A stretch of 39,157 nt of DNA. Origin: Clostridiaceae bacterium. Its GTDB lineage: Bacteria > Bacillota > Clostridia > Peptostreptococcales > Natronincolaceae. How positions within the stretch are numbered: the first letter of the stretch is position 1; each line of letters begins with the position of its first letter. This document shows positions 8,991-16,613 of this stretch, piece after piece. The position numbers were made by a program, and so were the translations under genes. The notes below the pieces were generated by a model, which saw only the letters and a list, made by a program, of their open reading frames with translations, had not been told where the DNA came from and ran no database searches. The stretch lies in NCBI GenBank assembly GCA_020832135.1, contig JAFIFG010000028.1, positions 1-39,157 on the forward strand, given 5' to 3'.

Positions 8991-9671
8991 ATGGATAGCA
9001 CTATAAAACTGCTTAAACATTGTATTCTTTTTAAGCATCTATCTATAGAGGAGATAGAACAGTTGCTATGGGATATTACCTATAGCATAAAATTTTACAA
9101 TAAAAATGAAGTAGTCTTTTCACCACATCAACCTGCCGATACCTTAGGAGTTATCTTAGATGGAGGTGTAGATGTGCAAAAAATATTTGCCTCTGGAAAG
9201 GCAGTAACCGTTAATAGAAGGTTTCAGTATGAGATTATAGCGGAAGCTTCTATATTTGCCAATATAGATTGCTACCCTTCCACCATATCTACCTTTGAAA
9301 ATAGTCATATTTTTCTCATTAACAAAAGCAATCTTGTGAAATTGTTTTCTAAGGATGAAGGGATTATGTCTAAGTTTCTGGAGTCGGTTTCTAATAGGGT
9401 TTTGGCGCTAAACACCACCATTGAAATTCTTTCTCTAAATTCCGTTCCTAGCAAAATAGCTTATTTTTTATTGGTGGAGAGGAACAAACAAAATAGCAAT
9501 ACCATAAGGCTTAAGTTTAGTAAGAAATCATTAGCTGAACATCTAAATGTATCTAGACCAACCCTATCGAGGGAGCTTAAGCATATGCAATCTAAGGGGA
9601 TTATCTCCTTTGATAAAAAAACTATTGAAATACATAATTTAGAAAAACTCGAGGAGCTTTGTTCTGTATAA
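8991..9671 (+). CDS. Crp/Fnr-family transcriptional regulator
   Basis: A 226-residue cytoplasmic regulator. Residues about 8-125 form a cyclic-nucleotide-binding-like beta-barrel ('LFKHLSIEEIEQLL', 'LGVILDGGVDV'). Residues about 150-220 form a winged helix-turn-helix with recognition helix 'VSRPTLSRELKHMQ'. There is no N-terminal Cys cluster like that of FNR, and the effector is unknown. AAAGGGAGGT precedes the ATG. It is divergent from the activase/SsuABC operon, which makes that operon its most likely target, with a Fur-like box in its own promoter. The stop codon sits at the left end of a structured repeat copy. Confidence 0.85.
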   Translation: MDSTIKLLKHCILFKHLSIEEIEQLLWDITYSIKFYNKNEVVFSPHQPADTLGVILDGGVDVQKIFASGKAVTVNRRFQYEIIAEASIFANIDCYPSTISTFENSHIFLINKSNLVKLFSKDEGIMSKFLESVSNRVLALNTTIEILSLNSVPSKIAYFLLVERNKQNSNTIRLKFSKKSLAEHLNVSRPTLSRELKHMQSKGIISFDKKTIEIHNLEKLEELCSV

Positions 9672-9790
9672 AACAAGACTTAATTCAGAGGGAGTTTTAC
9701 CCCCTCTGAATTGTAGCCGAGTTTACTTCGAGGATGTAGTGCTTGATCTCCCACTTACGGAAGTGGGAGTCTTAGCAATAAACCGAAGGA
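9668..9790 (+). repeat. Structured repeat element, copy A (short form)
   Basis: One of three related copies in this window (the others are at 26152-26330 and 29445-29623). This 123-nt copy lacks the 56-nt side arm seen in the other two. As a result the AATTC/GAATT and AGAGGG/CCCTCT helices become one perfect 11-bp stem. It keeps the CTCCCACTT/AAGTGGGAG hairpin, the closing AAGACT/AGTCTT pairing and the terminal ACCGAAGGA. It lies in the 3' leader of the Crp/Fnr transcript, immediately before a terminator. The end hairpin resembles the right end of IS200/IS605 elements, and no transposase is present. Confidence 0.75.
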
Positions 9791-9797
9791 TAAATGG

Positions 9798-9840
9798 AAA
9801 AACAGCCCCATCTTTAATACATCAAGATGGGGCTGTTTTT
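9798..9840. terminator. Strong bidirectional terminator
   Basis: A 17-bp perfect stem containing CAGCCCCATCTT/AAGATGGGGCTG with a 9-nt loop and T tracts in both directions. It serves the Crp/Fnr gene from the left and the Cys-rich peptide gene from the right, whose stop codon touches it. Confidence 0.9.
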
Positions 9841-9959
9841 TAATTTATTTTATCACACCCGCACCTTCCTGCTTTATTACAGCTACACTCTGTACAGTTG
9901 CAAATTTTTTCTGTTTTTTCTTCAGTGTTCTTTTCAAAAGATTTTATAATCTCCTTCAT
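9840..9959 (-). CDS. Fur-controlled 39-residue Cys-rich peptide, putative metal binder
   Basis: A small cytoplasmic peptide with a charged N-terminal half (Lys/Glu-rich, residues 1-18) and a Cys-rich tail 'CNCTECSCNKAGRCGC' (residues 20-35). The pattern is CxC-x2-CxC-x5-CxC, which resembles metallothionein or metal-chaperone binding motifs. I do not recognise a named family. Support for a real gene is strong: a GAGGGGGT ribosome site, a perfect TTGACA-17-TATAAT promoter, a Fur box just after the -10, and a strong terminator right at the stop codon. It has no signal peptide or membrane segment. Fur control suggests it works when iron is short, perhaps buffering or delivering a transition metal. 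Confidence 0.75.
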   Translation of the reverse strand: MKEIIKSFEKNTEEKTEKICNCTECSCNKAGRCGCDKIN

Positions 9960-9990
9960 ACCCTACCCCCTCATTAATAATTTTTATATT

Positions 9991-10046
9991 GATAGTGATA
10001 CTCATTATCATATGTAAATTATACTATTTTCTGAAACTTATGTCAA
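9991..10046 (-). promoter_or_regulatory. Consensus promoter with Fur box for the Cys-rich peptide gene
   Basis: On the minus strand TTGACA and TATAAT are separated by exactly 17 bp, a perfect sigma-A promoter. Just downstream, GATAGTGATACTCATTATC matches the 19-bp Fur consensus at 17 positions, overlapping the expected transcription start. Repression by iron-loaded Fur is the natural reading. Confidence 0.8.
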
Positions 10047-10088
10047 TTATTATTTACTCTCTACTCCCTTGGAATTCACCTAGAGAAA

Positions 10089-10853
10089 CTATGAGAAAAC
10101 AAGTGATGATTCTAACAGTAGTTTTGTGTAGGGATGCTGAGCTTCTCTGACAATATTATTTTCTTCTAAAACCTCTACAATCTCCCCTGACTTCATTACA
10201 TATATTCTGTCACAAATATTCTCTGCAATTGCTAAATCATGGGTTATAAATATGCTTGAAAAATTAGATTTTTGTCTTAGTTCAAAAATTAGCTTTAGTA
10301 TCTGATTCTGAATAGAGACATCTAAGCAAGATGTAGCTTCATCAAAAATAATTATTTCTGGATTTATGCCAATACATCTAGCAATTACTACTCTTTGTAG
10401 CTGTCCACCACTTAATTCATTTGGATATCTGTTAAGATATTCCTTTGATAACCCTACGTTTTCCAAAAGGTCCCCCACATACTTTCTTGCTTCTTTTTTT
10501 CCCATTATTTTAAAGTTTACAAATGGTTCCATTAAATAATCGCCTATCTTCATTCTTGGGCTAAAGGTACTCAATGGATCTTGAAAAACCATTTGAACAT
10601 TTTTATAATAATCTTTAAGCTCTTTCCCTTTTAGTCTAGTGCTATTCCTGCCCTTAAAGAAAATATTTCCATTATCCACATAAGTTAAGTGACAAATGAT
10701 CCTTGCCAAGGTGCTTTTCCCACAGCCACTTTCTCCAACAATGCCTATACACTCACCTTTACCCAAGTGCATATTAACATTCTTTACAGCAGCAAAGGAT
10801 TGCTTATCATTATTTATAAAACTTTTGTTAATATTATTTAATTCAAGGATCAT
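10089..10853 (-). CDS. ABC transporter ATPase, DppF/NikE type
   Basis: A 254-residue ATPase of the dipeptide/oligopeptide/nickel family. It has Walker A 'GESGCGKST', Q loop 'MVFQDPLSTFSPRM', signature 'LSGGQLQR', Walker B 'IIIFDEA' and switch His in 'ITHDLA'. It is the second ATPase of a pair and the last gene of the operon, 4 nt after the first ATPase, with a GGGGTGG ribosome site. I see no clear terminator between it and the Cys-rich peptide promoter. Its metal or peptide specificity is set by the binding protein, not by this subunit. Confidence 0.88.
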   Translation of the reverse strand: MILELNNINKSFINNDKQSFAAVKNVNMHLGKGECIGIVGESGCGKSTLARIICHLTYVDNGNIFFKGRNSTRLKGKELKDYYKNVQMVFQDPLSTFSPRMKIGDYLMEPFVNFKIMGKKEARKYVGDLLENVGLSKEYLNRYPNELSGGQLQRVVIARCIGINPEIIIFDEATSCLDVSIQNQILKLIFELRQKSNFSSIFITHDLAIAENICDRIYVMKSGEIVEVLEENNIVREAQHPYTKLLLESSLVFS

Positions 10854-10857
10854 CTAT

Positions 10858-11652
10858 TTACCACCCCTCTGCTCCTTTTAATTTAGGCATTGCACCAAGA
10901 AGTTGTTTTGTATATTCTTTTCGAGGATCATTAAGTATCCTACTTGTAGCTGCAAATTCTTCAATCCTACCATTATTCATAACCATAATTTTGTCTGACA
11001 TATATGCAGCACACCCAATGTTATGTGTAACCATGATAATACTTGTGTTAAATTTATCCCTCAACTGAATTAACTCATTGGTAATTTGTAATTGCGTTGT
11101 AACATCTAAAGCACTGGTAGGTTCATCAGCGATAATTAGCTTGGGTTCCATTACCATTGCCATGGCAATAGCAACCCTTTGCTTCATTCCGCCACTTAGC
11201 TGAAAAGGGTAGGAATTCATAATTCTTTCTGTATCTAAAAGGTTCATCTTTTGCAAAGTTTCTTTAGCTTTTTCTTTTGCAATCTTTACTTCTACATTCT
11301 TATGATTCCTAATAGCTTCAATGATTTGCTTTTCAACCTTCATTATTGGATTAAGATAGGAGGATGGGTTTTGAAAAACCATTCCTATTTCCTTCCCCCT
11401 TAACTGCCTCCATTGTTCTTTATTAAAATGGCAAAGATCTTTGCCATCAAAAATGATTTCTCCACCTACTATACTAGCATGCTTTGGGAGTAGGTTAATA
11501 ATCGTCCTTATTAACGTAGTCTTACCACAACCACTTTCCCCAACAATGCCAATGATTTCTTTGTGTCCGACACTTATATTTATATTGTTAATTATATTTT
11601 CCTCACCGTCGTATTTGACGGTGAGGTTTTTAATTTCTAGCAATGTGCTCAT
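10858..11652 (-). CDS. ABC transporter ATPase, DppD/NikD type
   Basis: A 264-residue ATPase with Walker A 'GESGCGKTT', Q loop 'MVFQNPSSYLNPIM', signature 'LSGGMKQR', Walker B 'LIIADEP' and switch His in 'VTHNIG'. It starts 3 nt past the binding-protein stop, with only a weak ribosome site, so it probably depends on coupled translation. The C-terminal stretch after about residue 235 is short and has no Cys-rich cluster of the kind seen in some DppD/OppD proteins. Confidence 0.88.
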   Translation of the reverse strand: MSTLLEIKNLTVKYDGEENIINNINISVGHKEIIGIVGESGCGKTTLIRTIINLLPKHASIVGGEIIFDGKDLCHFNKEQWRQLRGKEIGMVFQNPSSYLNPIMKVEKQIIEAIRNHKNVEVKIAKEKAKETLQKMNLLDTERIMNSYPFQLSGGMKQRVAIAMAMVMEPKLIIADEPTSALDVTTQLQITNELIQLRDKFNTSIIMVTHNIGCAAYMSDKIMVMNNGRIEEFAATSRILNDPRKEYTKQLLGAMPKLKGAEGW

Positions 11653-11655
11653 TGA

Positions 11656-13215
11656 TTATTTAACCTGTACTCTTTCATCAATATAGTAAACTTCAGAGAT
11701 AAATCTATATATACCATCTACTTTTTTATTGGTAACAACTGTACCTTCTTGATAGTACAAGAATAAGGAAGCAACATCCTGCATTAGAAGTTCAGCACCG
11801 TCCATACCTAGTTGATCTCTACTTCCTTTATCAAATGTGATCCTTAACTCATCGTAAAGTCTGTCAAACTCAGGATTGCTATAGTTGCCAACATTTCCTG
11901 GACCATCCGTTCCATAGGAAGATAAAAAGTTCTCAGGATCAGCTGTAGGTGCTGAAGTCCATCTTTCCCATTTTAGATCATAATCACCATTTTTAGCCAT
12001 ATCAGAATAGTTTTCAACCTGTACTACTTCTACACCTATCCCAATATCTTTAAACTGTGATTGCATAGCAATACCAATATTATTAGCATCATTGCCATGA
12101 TTTGTTCTAGATATATATTTAAGTACAATATTTTCCCCTTGATATTCTCTTATTCCATCACCATTAGTATCTATAAAACCAGCTTCATCCAATAATTGAT
12201 TAGCCTTTTGAGGATCATACTTATAGAAGTCTTCTCCTTGATGGCCAAAAGAAAGCTCGTCAGTAAATGGTCCTTTTGCAGGAACACCATTTACTAACTC
12301 TCGAGCATAGGTTTCTTTGTCTATACCATAGGCTAAAGCTTGTCTAAATGCTAAATGCTGCATATAGGGCTTGTCCATATTAAACCTTAATAGGAAGATA
12401 CGTAAATTAGGTCCTTTATGCACCACAAATTCATCATTATTTTCAAAGAGGCTTAAGTCCCTTGCATTAATTTGTGTTGCCAAATCTATTTCTCCTGATT
12501 GCAAAGCCATTGTACGGACTGATCCATCTTGAATATATTTCACATTCACTATATCTACCGCCACTTCTCCACTCCAATGTTCATCATGCTTTTCTAATGT
12601 CAATCCAACATCTGGTGTAAAGCTTGTAACTTTAAAAGGTCCTGTAGCAATAGGTTGATATTTAAAGTTTGGATCTTCTGCAGCGGAAACATCTACAATA
12701 GTAAATACAGGATCTGCTAAATTATTAAGTAAGGTAGGATATGCATCCTCCGTTACTATGGTTAATTTGTGGCCATCTGCTTCCATAGATGTCAATGGAA
12801 ATTTTACGTCGTCTCTATTGGATATATCCAGAGCCCTTTCAATTGACTTTTTTACAGCTTCAGCATCTACAGCTTTACCATTATGAAATTTTACCCCCTC
12901 CCTAATATGGAAGATGATAGTCCTTTCATCAACAGTCTCCCAAGACTCTGCTATAACTGCTTTTAAATTCATATTTTCATCAAACTGAACTAAGTTTTCC
13001 CCTATTCCAGCCCGTGATAAAGTCCACCCATGCCAACCTTCTGTTGGCTCAATATTAGCATCTAACCAAAATAATGCCATGTTTAATACTTTGAGTTCAT
13101 TACCTTCTCCCAAAACAGCTTCCTGATTCGTTTCTGTTTCTACACTTTTACCACAACCAATAAGTATAAAGACCATTACAATAATAATAAAAAATGCCAA
13201 TAACTTTTTCACCAC
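11656..13215 (-). CDS. Substrate-binding lipoprotein, dipeptide/nickel/metallophore (Cnt-like) type
   Basis: A 519-residue lipoprotein with lipobox 'LIGC' (Cys21) and an SBP_bac_5 fold. The N-terminal stretch 'GWHGWTLSRAGIGENLVQFD' is of the kind found in nickel and opine-metallophore binding proteins such as CntA, rather than in OppA. The central 'LRFNMDKPYMQHLAFRQALAYGID' and late 'SSYGTDGPGNVGNYSNPEFD' are standard for the family. The start is GTG at 13215 with AGGGGG 6 nt upstream. Downstream of a Fur box and a ligase gene, it most likely binds a metal-chelator complex; a plain peptide ligand remains possible. Confidence 0.82.
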   Translation of the reverse strand: MVKKLLAFFIIIVMVFILIGCGKSVETETNQEAVLGEGNELKVLNMALFWLDANIEPTEGWHGWTLSRAGIGENLVQFDENMNLKAVIAESWETVDERTIIFHIREGVKFHNGKAVDAEAVKKSIERALDISNRDDVKFPLTSMEADGHKLTIVTEDAYPTLLNNLADPVFTIVDVSAAEDPNFKYQPIATGPFKVTSFTPDVGLTLEKHDEHWSGEVAVDIVNVKYIQDGSVRTMALQSGEIDLATQINARDLSLFENNDEFVVHKGPNLRIFLLRFNMDKPYMQHLAFRQALAYGIDKETYARELVNGVPAKGPFTDELSFGHQGEDFYKYDPQKANQLLDEAGFIDTNGDGIREYQGENIVLKYISRTNHGNDANNIGIAMQSQFKDIGIGVEVVQVENYSDMAKNGDYDLKWERWTSAPTADPENFLSSYGTDGPGNVGNYSNPEFDRLYDELRITFDKGSRDQLGMDGAELLMQDVASLFLYYQEGTVVTNKKVDGIYRFISEVYYIDERVQVK

Positions 13216-13237
13216 ATCTACCCCCTAATTTTTATAT

Positions 13238-14053
13238 TTAAATATGTTTTGGATCTAGTACGTCTCGCAATGTATCCCCCAAAACATTAAAAACACAAAC
13301 TACGATAAATATAGCCATCCCTGGGTATATTAATAGCCAAGGGGCTGTTTGCATATAAGCCCTGCCTTCATTCAACATATTCCCCCATTCTGGTGCAGGA
13401 GGTTGTACCCCTAATCCCAGAAAGGATAGGCCGGCAATAGCCAACATCATACTACCAATATCAATTGCTAACTGAACAACTAAGGGTGAAATAATATTAG
13501 GAAATATATAACGAGTTATTAGCTTTAATGGACTTCCACCAGCCATTCTCCCAGCATCTATATACTCCCTATTCTTAATACTCATTACTAAAACTCTTGA
13601 TAATCTAGCATATTTAGTCCACCAAATTAAGGATAATGCTAATACCGTATTAACAAGTCCCGGTCCCAACATCCCTACTACTGCGATGGCCAAAACCATA
13701 TCAGGAAAGGATAGGATAATATCAGTTATTCTCATAATTGCAGTATCTACCTTACCACCAATCATTCCAGCGATAGTTCCTATAATTAATCCAAATAAAA
13801 ATACCAATCCCAATAATAAGAAAGTGATGCTTAGGGTTGTTTTCGCCCCATATAGAATTCTAGAGTAGATACATCTCCCTACTTGATCCGTACCAAAGGG
13901 ATACTTATCAGTGGGTTCCCTTAGAACATTTTGAAAATCCGTAACTAGTGGATCATTGGGGGCAAACTTAGGAGCAATAAAGGAGAAAATGATAATTGAA
14001 AAAGCTAAACAAAGCATAAATAGAAAGAATATCCTTTTTATTTTTTTCATCAT
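13238..14053 (-). CDS. ABC transporter permease, DppC/NikC type
   Basis: A 271-residue membrane protein with an N-terminal anchor helix, then the 'FGTDQVGRCIYSRILYGAKTT' signature of DppC/NikC permeases. Five more hydrophobic segments follow, plus an EAA-type loop around 'GRMAGGSPLKLITRYIFPN'. The end 'FNVLGDTLRDVLDPKH' is family-typical. Its start overlaps the previous permease stop by 4 nt (ATGA), a common coupling arrangement, with AAAGGAAG upstream. Confidence 0.88.
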   Translation of the reverse strand: MMKKIKRIFFLFMLCLAFSIIIFSFIAPKFAPNDPLVTDFQNVLREPTDKYPFGTDQVGRCIYSRILYGAKTTLSITFLLLGLVFLFGLIIGTIAGMIGGKVDTAIMRITDIILSFPDMVLAIAVVGMLGPGLVNTVLALSLIWWTKYARLSRVLVMSIKNREYIDAGRMAGGSPLKLITRYIFPNIISPLVVQLAIDIGSMMLAIAGLSFLGLGVQPPAPEWGNMLNEGRAYMQTAPWLLIYPGMAIFIVVCVFNVLGDTLRDVLDPKHI

Positions 14054-14997
14054 TTGATCTTCCTTTCTGCACCTATTGTTACCCTTGGGTCAAGATATTG
14101 AGTAACTATTTCCACCACGAAGTTCAAAGCCACATAAACAATAGACATAAAAATAACATAACCTTGTAGTAATGGATAGTCTCGATATTCTATTGCTTCT
14201 AATGCCATAGAACCTAGTCCAGGCCAAAGAAAAACATTTTCAACAATTACAGTACCACTTAATAATGCAGCTATAGACATACCGAAAAGTGTGATGATAC
14301 CTATAATAGCATTAGGTAAAACGTGTTGAAATATAATCTTTATTTCCTTTGTTCCTCTTGCCCTGGCACCAAGTACATAATCTTGCGAGAGTTCTTCCAA
14401 TACGGAAGCTCGAATTTGTCTAGTATACCTACCAACTAAAGGAATAGTCAAGGTGATAGCTGGTAATAAAATACTCTTTAGTTCATTAGGATTGGTAATG
14501 GTAAAGTACCTCATCTTTACTACAAACCAATAGATTAATAGTAGTCCCAGCCAAAAAGAAGGAATAGATATGCCAAAGAAAGATAATAGCCGTATTATAT
14601 AGTCAAAAAATCTATTCTGATAAATAGCTGATAATATCCCTAAAAGCAAAGAAAAAAATACTAAAAAACATAAAGCAGTTATGGATAATTTAACGGTCAT
14701 TGGAATTCTTTGTGCTAAAACATCCATAACAGGCACCTTAGCTCTATAGGATATACCTAAATCCCCTTGAGATAGACCCTTTAACCATCTCCCATATTGA
14801 AGCATGAATGGATCATTTAAACCCATTTCCTCTCTAGTTCTTTCTAGCACCTCTTCTGTAGGAACAGTGTCATGGGCTGTTAAGAGGATCTCAGCAGCAT
14901 CCCCAGGACTAATGTATGTAAGTGTGAATGTTAAAAATGTTGCTCCCAATATAACTAAAAGTACTTGCAGAAACCTTCTAAAAATATATTTTTTCAA
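14050..14997 (-). CDS. ABC transporter permease, DppB/NikB type
   Basis: A membrane permease of about 315 residues with six hydrophobic segments. It has the DppB-type periplasmic loop ('GLNDPFMLQYGRWLKGLSQG', 'DLGISYRA'), the cytoplasmic loop 'LGARARGTKEIKIIFQHVLPN' and the end 'TQYLDPRV'. I prefer a TTG start at 14997, giving the usual N-terminus 'KKYIFRRFLQV', because GGAGG lies 8 nt before it. The GTG at 15024 gives nine extra charged residues and has no ribosome site. Confidence 0.85.
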   Translation of the reverse strand: MKKYIFRRFLQVLLVILGATFLTFTLTYISPGDAAEILLTAHDTVPTEEVLERTREEMGLNDPFMLQYGRWLKGLSQGDLGISYRAKVPVMDVLAQRIPMTVKLSITALCFLVFFSLLLGILSAIYQNRFFDYIIRLLSFFGISIPSFWLGLLLIYWFVVKMRYFTITNPNELKSILLPAITLTIPLVGRYTRQIRASVLEELSQDYVLGARARGTKEIKIIFQHVLPNAIIGIITLFGMSIAALLSGTVIVENVFLWPGLGSMALEAIEYRDYPLLQGYVIFMSIVYVALNFVVEIVTQYLDPRVTIGAERKIK

Positions 14998-15066
14998 TTT
15001 ACGTTCCTCCACTTTAACCCTCACTCATAATAGAGTTATTATTGCTATTTAATTATTAGATGCTTT

Positions 15067-15936
15067 TCAACAATTCTTTAAAATAGAGGATAATTTCTGG
15101 CTTAAGATTTTCAGCCCTAATATGTTTTGAGCTAAATAAAGATTCGGTTCAATAAGCTCTAATTCAAGTAAGAGAGGTTTTTTATCCTTGCCATACACAT
15201 AATCCACACGTGCATATAGGAGCTCTTCTTCCAATAAGCTAAGGGTTTCCTTTAAAAATAGTAAGTCTTGTTCTGTAGGAATAGTTTCTGTGTAGGTACC
15301 ACCCCAATGCTTATGAACTAAATAGCTTCCTCTAGCTGGTTTTTTTTTCATAGTAAAGACAGGTTGACCATCTATAACAACAGTTGATCGTTCACCTACT
15401 GTCTCAATTGATTCTATATAAGGTTGTATCATTACAGGCTTAGTTTTTAAAATCTTTTTTACAGCATCCTCAATTCCTTTAGTGTCATTAGAATTATATC
15501 TATAGGTATCTCTACCACTTGCACTAATGACAGGCTTGATAATAACTTGCTCACAATTAAAATCTATTATTTGTTTTTTAAAATCAAGTTCAGAGTCTAT
15601 GAAAATAGTTGGAACTATTAATGCTCCTTTTTCTTTTAAATTCTTAAGATAAAATTTACTGCTATTTTCTTTTATCGTCTTATATGGATTCAGCAGCAAA
15701 CATTTGCTTTGAATTAAATAAAGTTGCTTTAAAAATTCATTTAATCTCTGATCATAGTCCCAGCAAGATCGTATAATAGCAATTTTAAATAAAGAAAAAT
15801 CAATATTTTCATCATCCCACGCTACTATTTTGGCTGTATGCCCTTCTGCTGTAAGTTCATCCCTTAAAGCCATATCATCAATATGAGGTTCATTATAGTA
15901 TTTTTCACTAACTAAGATCGCAAAATCAATCATCAT
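15067..15936 (-). CDS. ATP-grasp ligase, DcsG-like family
   Basis: A 289-residue cytoplasmic enzyme of the ATP-grasp superfamily, in the group that includes DcsG of cycloserine biosynthesis. Visible signatures are 'IIRSCWDYDQRLNEFL' near residues 50-65, 'IIKPVISASGRDTYRY' (ATP-binding Lys region), 'MIQPYIESIETVGERS' and the metal-binding end 'LLLELELIEPNLYL' (Glu-rich, near residue 260). Such enzymes join a carboxylate to an amine or similar nucleophile using ATP. It is the first gene of a six-gene operon with a DppBCDF/Nik-like importer, 43 nt ahead of the GTG-15024 reading of the first permease, and has GGAGGT before the ATG. With a Fur promoter this suggests it makes or modifies a metal-chelating ligand. 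The actual substrate is unknown. Confidence 0.8.
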   Translation of the reverse strand: MMIDFAILVSEKYYNEPHIDDMALRDELTAEGHTAKIVAWDDENIDFSLFKIAIIRSCWDYDQRLNEFLKQLYLIQSKCLLLNPYKTIKENSSKFYLKNLKEKGALIVPTIFIDSELDFKKQIIDFNCEQVIIKPVISASGRDTYRYNSNDTKGIEDAVKKILKTKPVMIQPYIESIETVGERSTVVIDGQPVFTMKKKPARGSYLVHKHWGGTYTETIPTEQDLLFLKETLSLLEEELLYARVDYVYGKDKKPLLLELELIEPNLYLAQNILGLKILSQKLSSILKNC

Positions 15937-16024
15937 TTTTTACCTCCAAACTTTCATCATGCTATTAAATTATTGTAAATAAAATCAAGCTTCATTTATC
16001 TTAAAAGTTAATTCAGATTTAATG

Positions 16025-16077
16025 ATAATGAAATTCATTATTAATCGTATGGTAGCATAATGTTAATTTACTGTCAA
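16025..16077 (-). promoter_or_regulatory. Fur-box promoter of the ATP-grasp/transporter operon
   Basis: TTGACA and TACCAT are separated by 17 bp on the minus strand. Immediately downstream is a perfect palindrome ATAATGAA-A-TTCATTAT, which matches the 19-bp Fur consensus at 16 positions. The layout (-35, -10, then Fur box) is the same as at the Cys-rich peptide gene. Confidence 0.75.
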
Positions 16078-16179
16078 TATATTCCTTAACATTAATACTT
16101 TTTTGTATCGTTGATAGGATATAGGTTTTTTTCTAAGTTAATAATTTATCCTTTGCAATCTTATTTATGAGATATAAAA

Positions 16180-16214
16180 AATAAAAATCCGCCTCTATTT
16201 TGTATAAGAGACGG
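16180..16214 (-). terminator. Terminator at the end of the riboswitch leader
   Basis: On the minus strand a TCCGTCTCT/AGAGGCGGA stem (one G-U pair) with a short loop is followed by TTTTTATTTTTT. It overlaps the last codons and stop of the 31-codon leader ORF, so translation of that ORF would melt or block the hairpin. Confidence 0.8.
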
Positions 16215-16290
16215 AATTATTCGCTATATCACCATTACGGCTTAAACCAGCATTTAGTCTTATAACACTAATGATGGTTTGTCTAGCCAA
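16195..16290 (-). CDS. 31-codon leader ORF behind the cobalamin riboswitch
   Basis: A possible peptide starting with TTG, 'ARQTIISVIRLNAGLSRNGD' after the start residue, with AGGGGG 8 nt before the TTG. It is the only reading frame between the riboswitch and the terminator, and the terminator hairpin overlaps its 3' end. I recognise no family. It may be a true leader peptide that couples translation to termination, or the remnant of a gene once controlled by the riboswitch. The short length keeps confidence low. Confidence 0.4.
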   Translation of the reverse strand: MARQTIISVIRLNAGLSRNGDIANNSVSYTK

Positions 16291-16335
16291 CGAATACACC
16301 CCCTATCGCTCGTAGAGTATCACGTGTAAAAAAAA

Positions 16336-16495
16336 TAGGCAGGTCTTCTGGCTCAAGCATCATCATCTTTTCCACCTTCCCAGTTTCCCAGTGGTATATT
16401 AGAAAAGACTCTTCTTTTACAGCGGCGGGACCGCGTGGGATTTTCACCCAACTTCCATTTTAAAATAGAGGGGTTTCCTCTATTCACCTATTCTT
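16336..16495 (-). promoter_or_regulatory. Cobalamin (B12) riboswitch
   Basis: Read on the minus strand, the core contains 'GGTGAAAATCCCACGCGG' and 'CCCGCCGCTGT', and ends with 'GCTTGAGCCAGAAGACCTGC', the hallmark 3' segment of cobalamin riboswitches. A small TAGAGG/CCTCTA hairpin lies at its 5' side. It is transcribed away from csoR and towards the ATP-grasp operon. The ribosome site of the 31-codon ORF and a terminator follow, and the next full gene begins about 260 nt beyond that terminator's 5' side. Confidence 0.9.
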
Positions 16496-16522
16496 ACTTA
16501 TGAAATTTTTCACAAGTTTATT

Positions 16523-16551
16523 ATAATATAAAAAATCAGTTTTTAAAACAA
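16523..16551 (-). promoter_or_regulatory. Likely promoter of the riboswitch leader
   Basis: TTGTTT and TATTAT are separated by 17 bp on the minus strand, about 30 bp before the riboswitch 5' hairpin. The -10 matches 5 of 6 and the -35 matches 4 of 6. Confidence 0.5.
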
Positions 16552-16613
16552 ATTTTTTAATTTTTCGATGTTTTTTCTTAATGCTCCAATAGCTAATCAA
16601 ATACAAAATAGTG

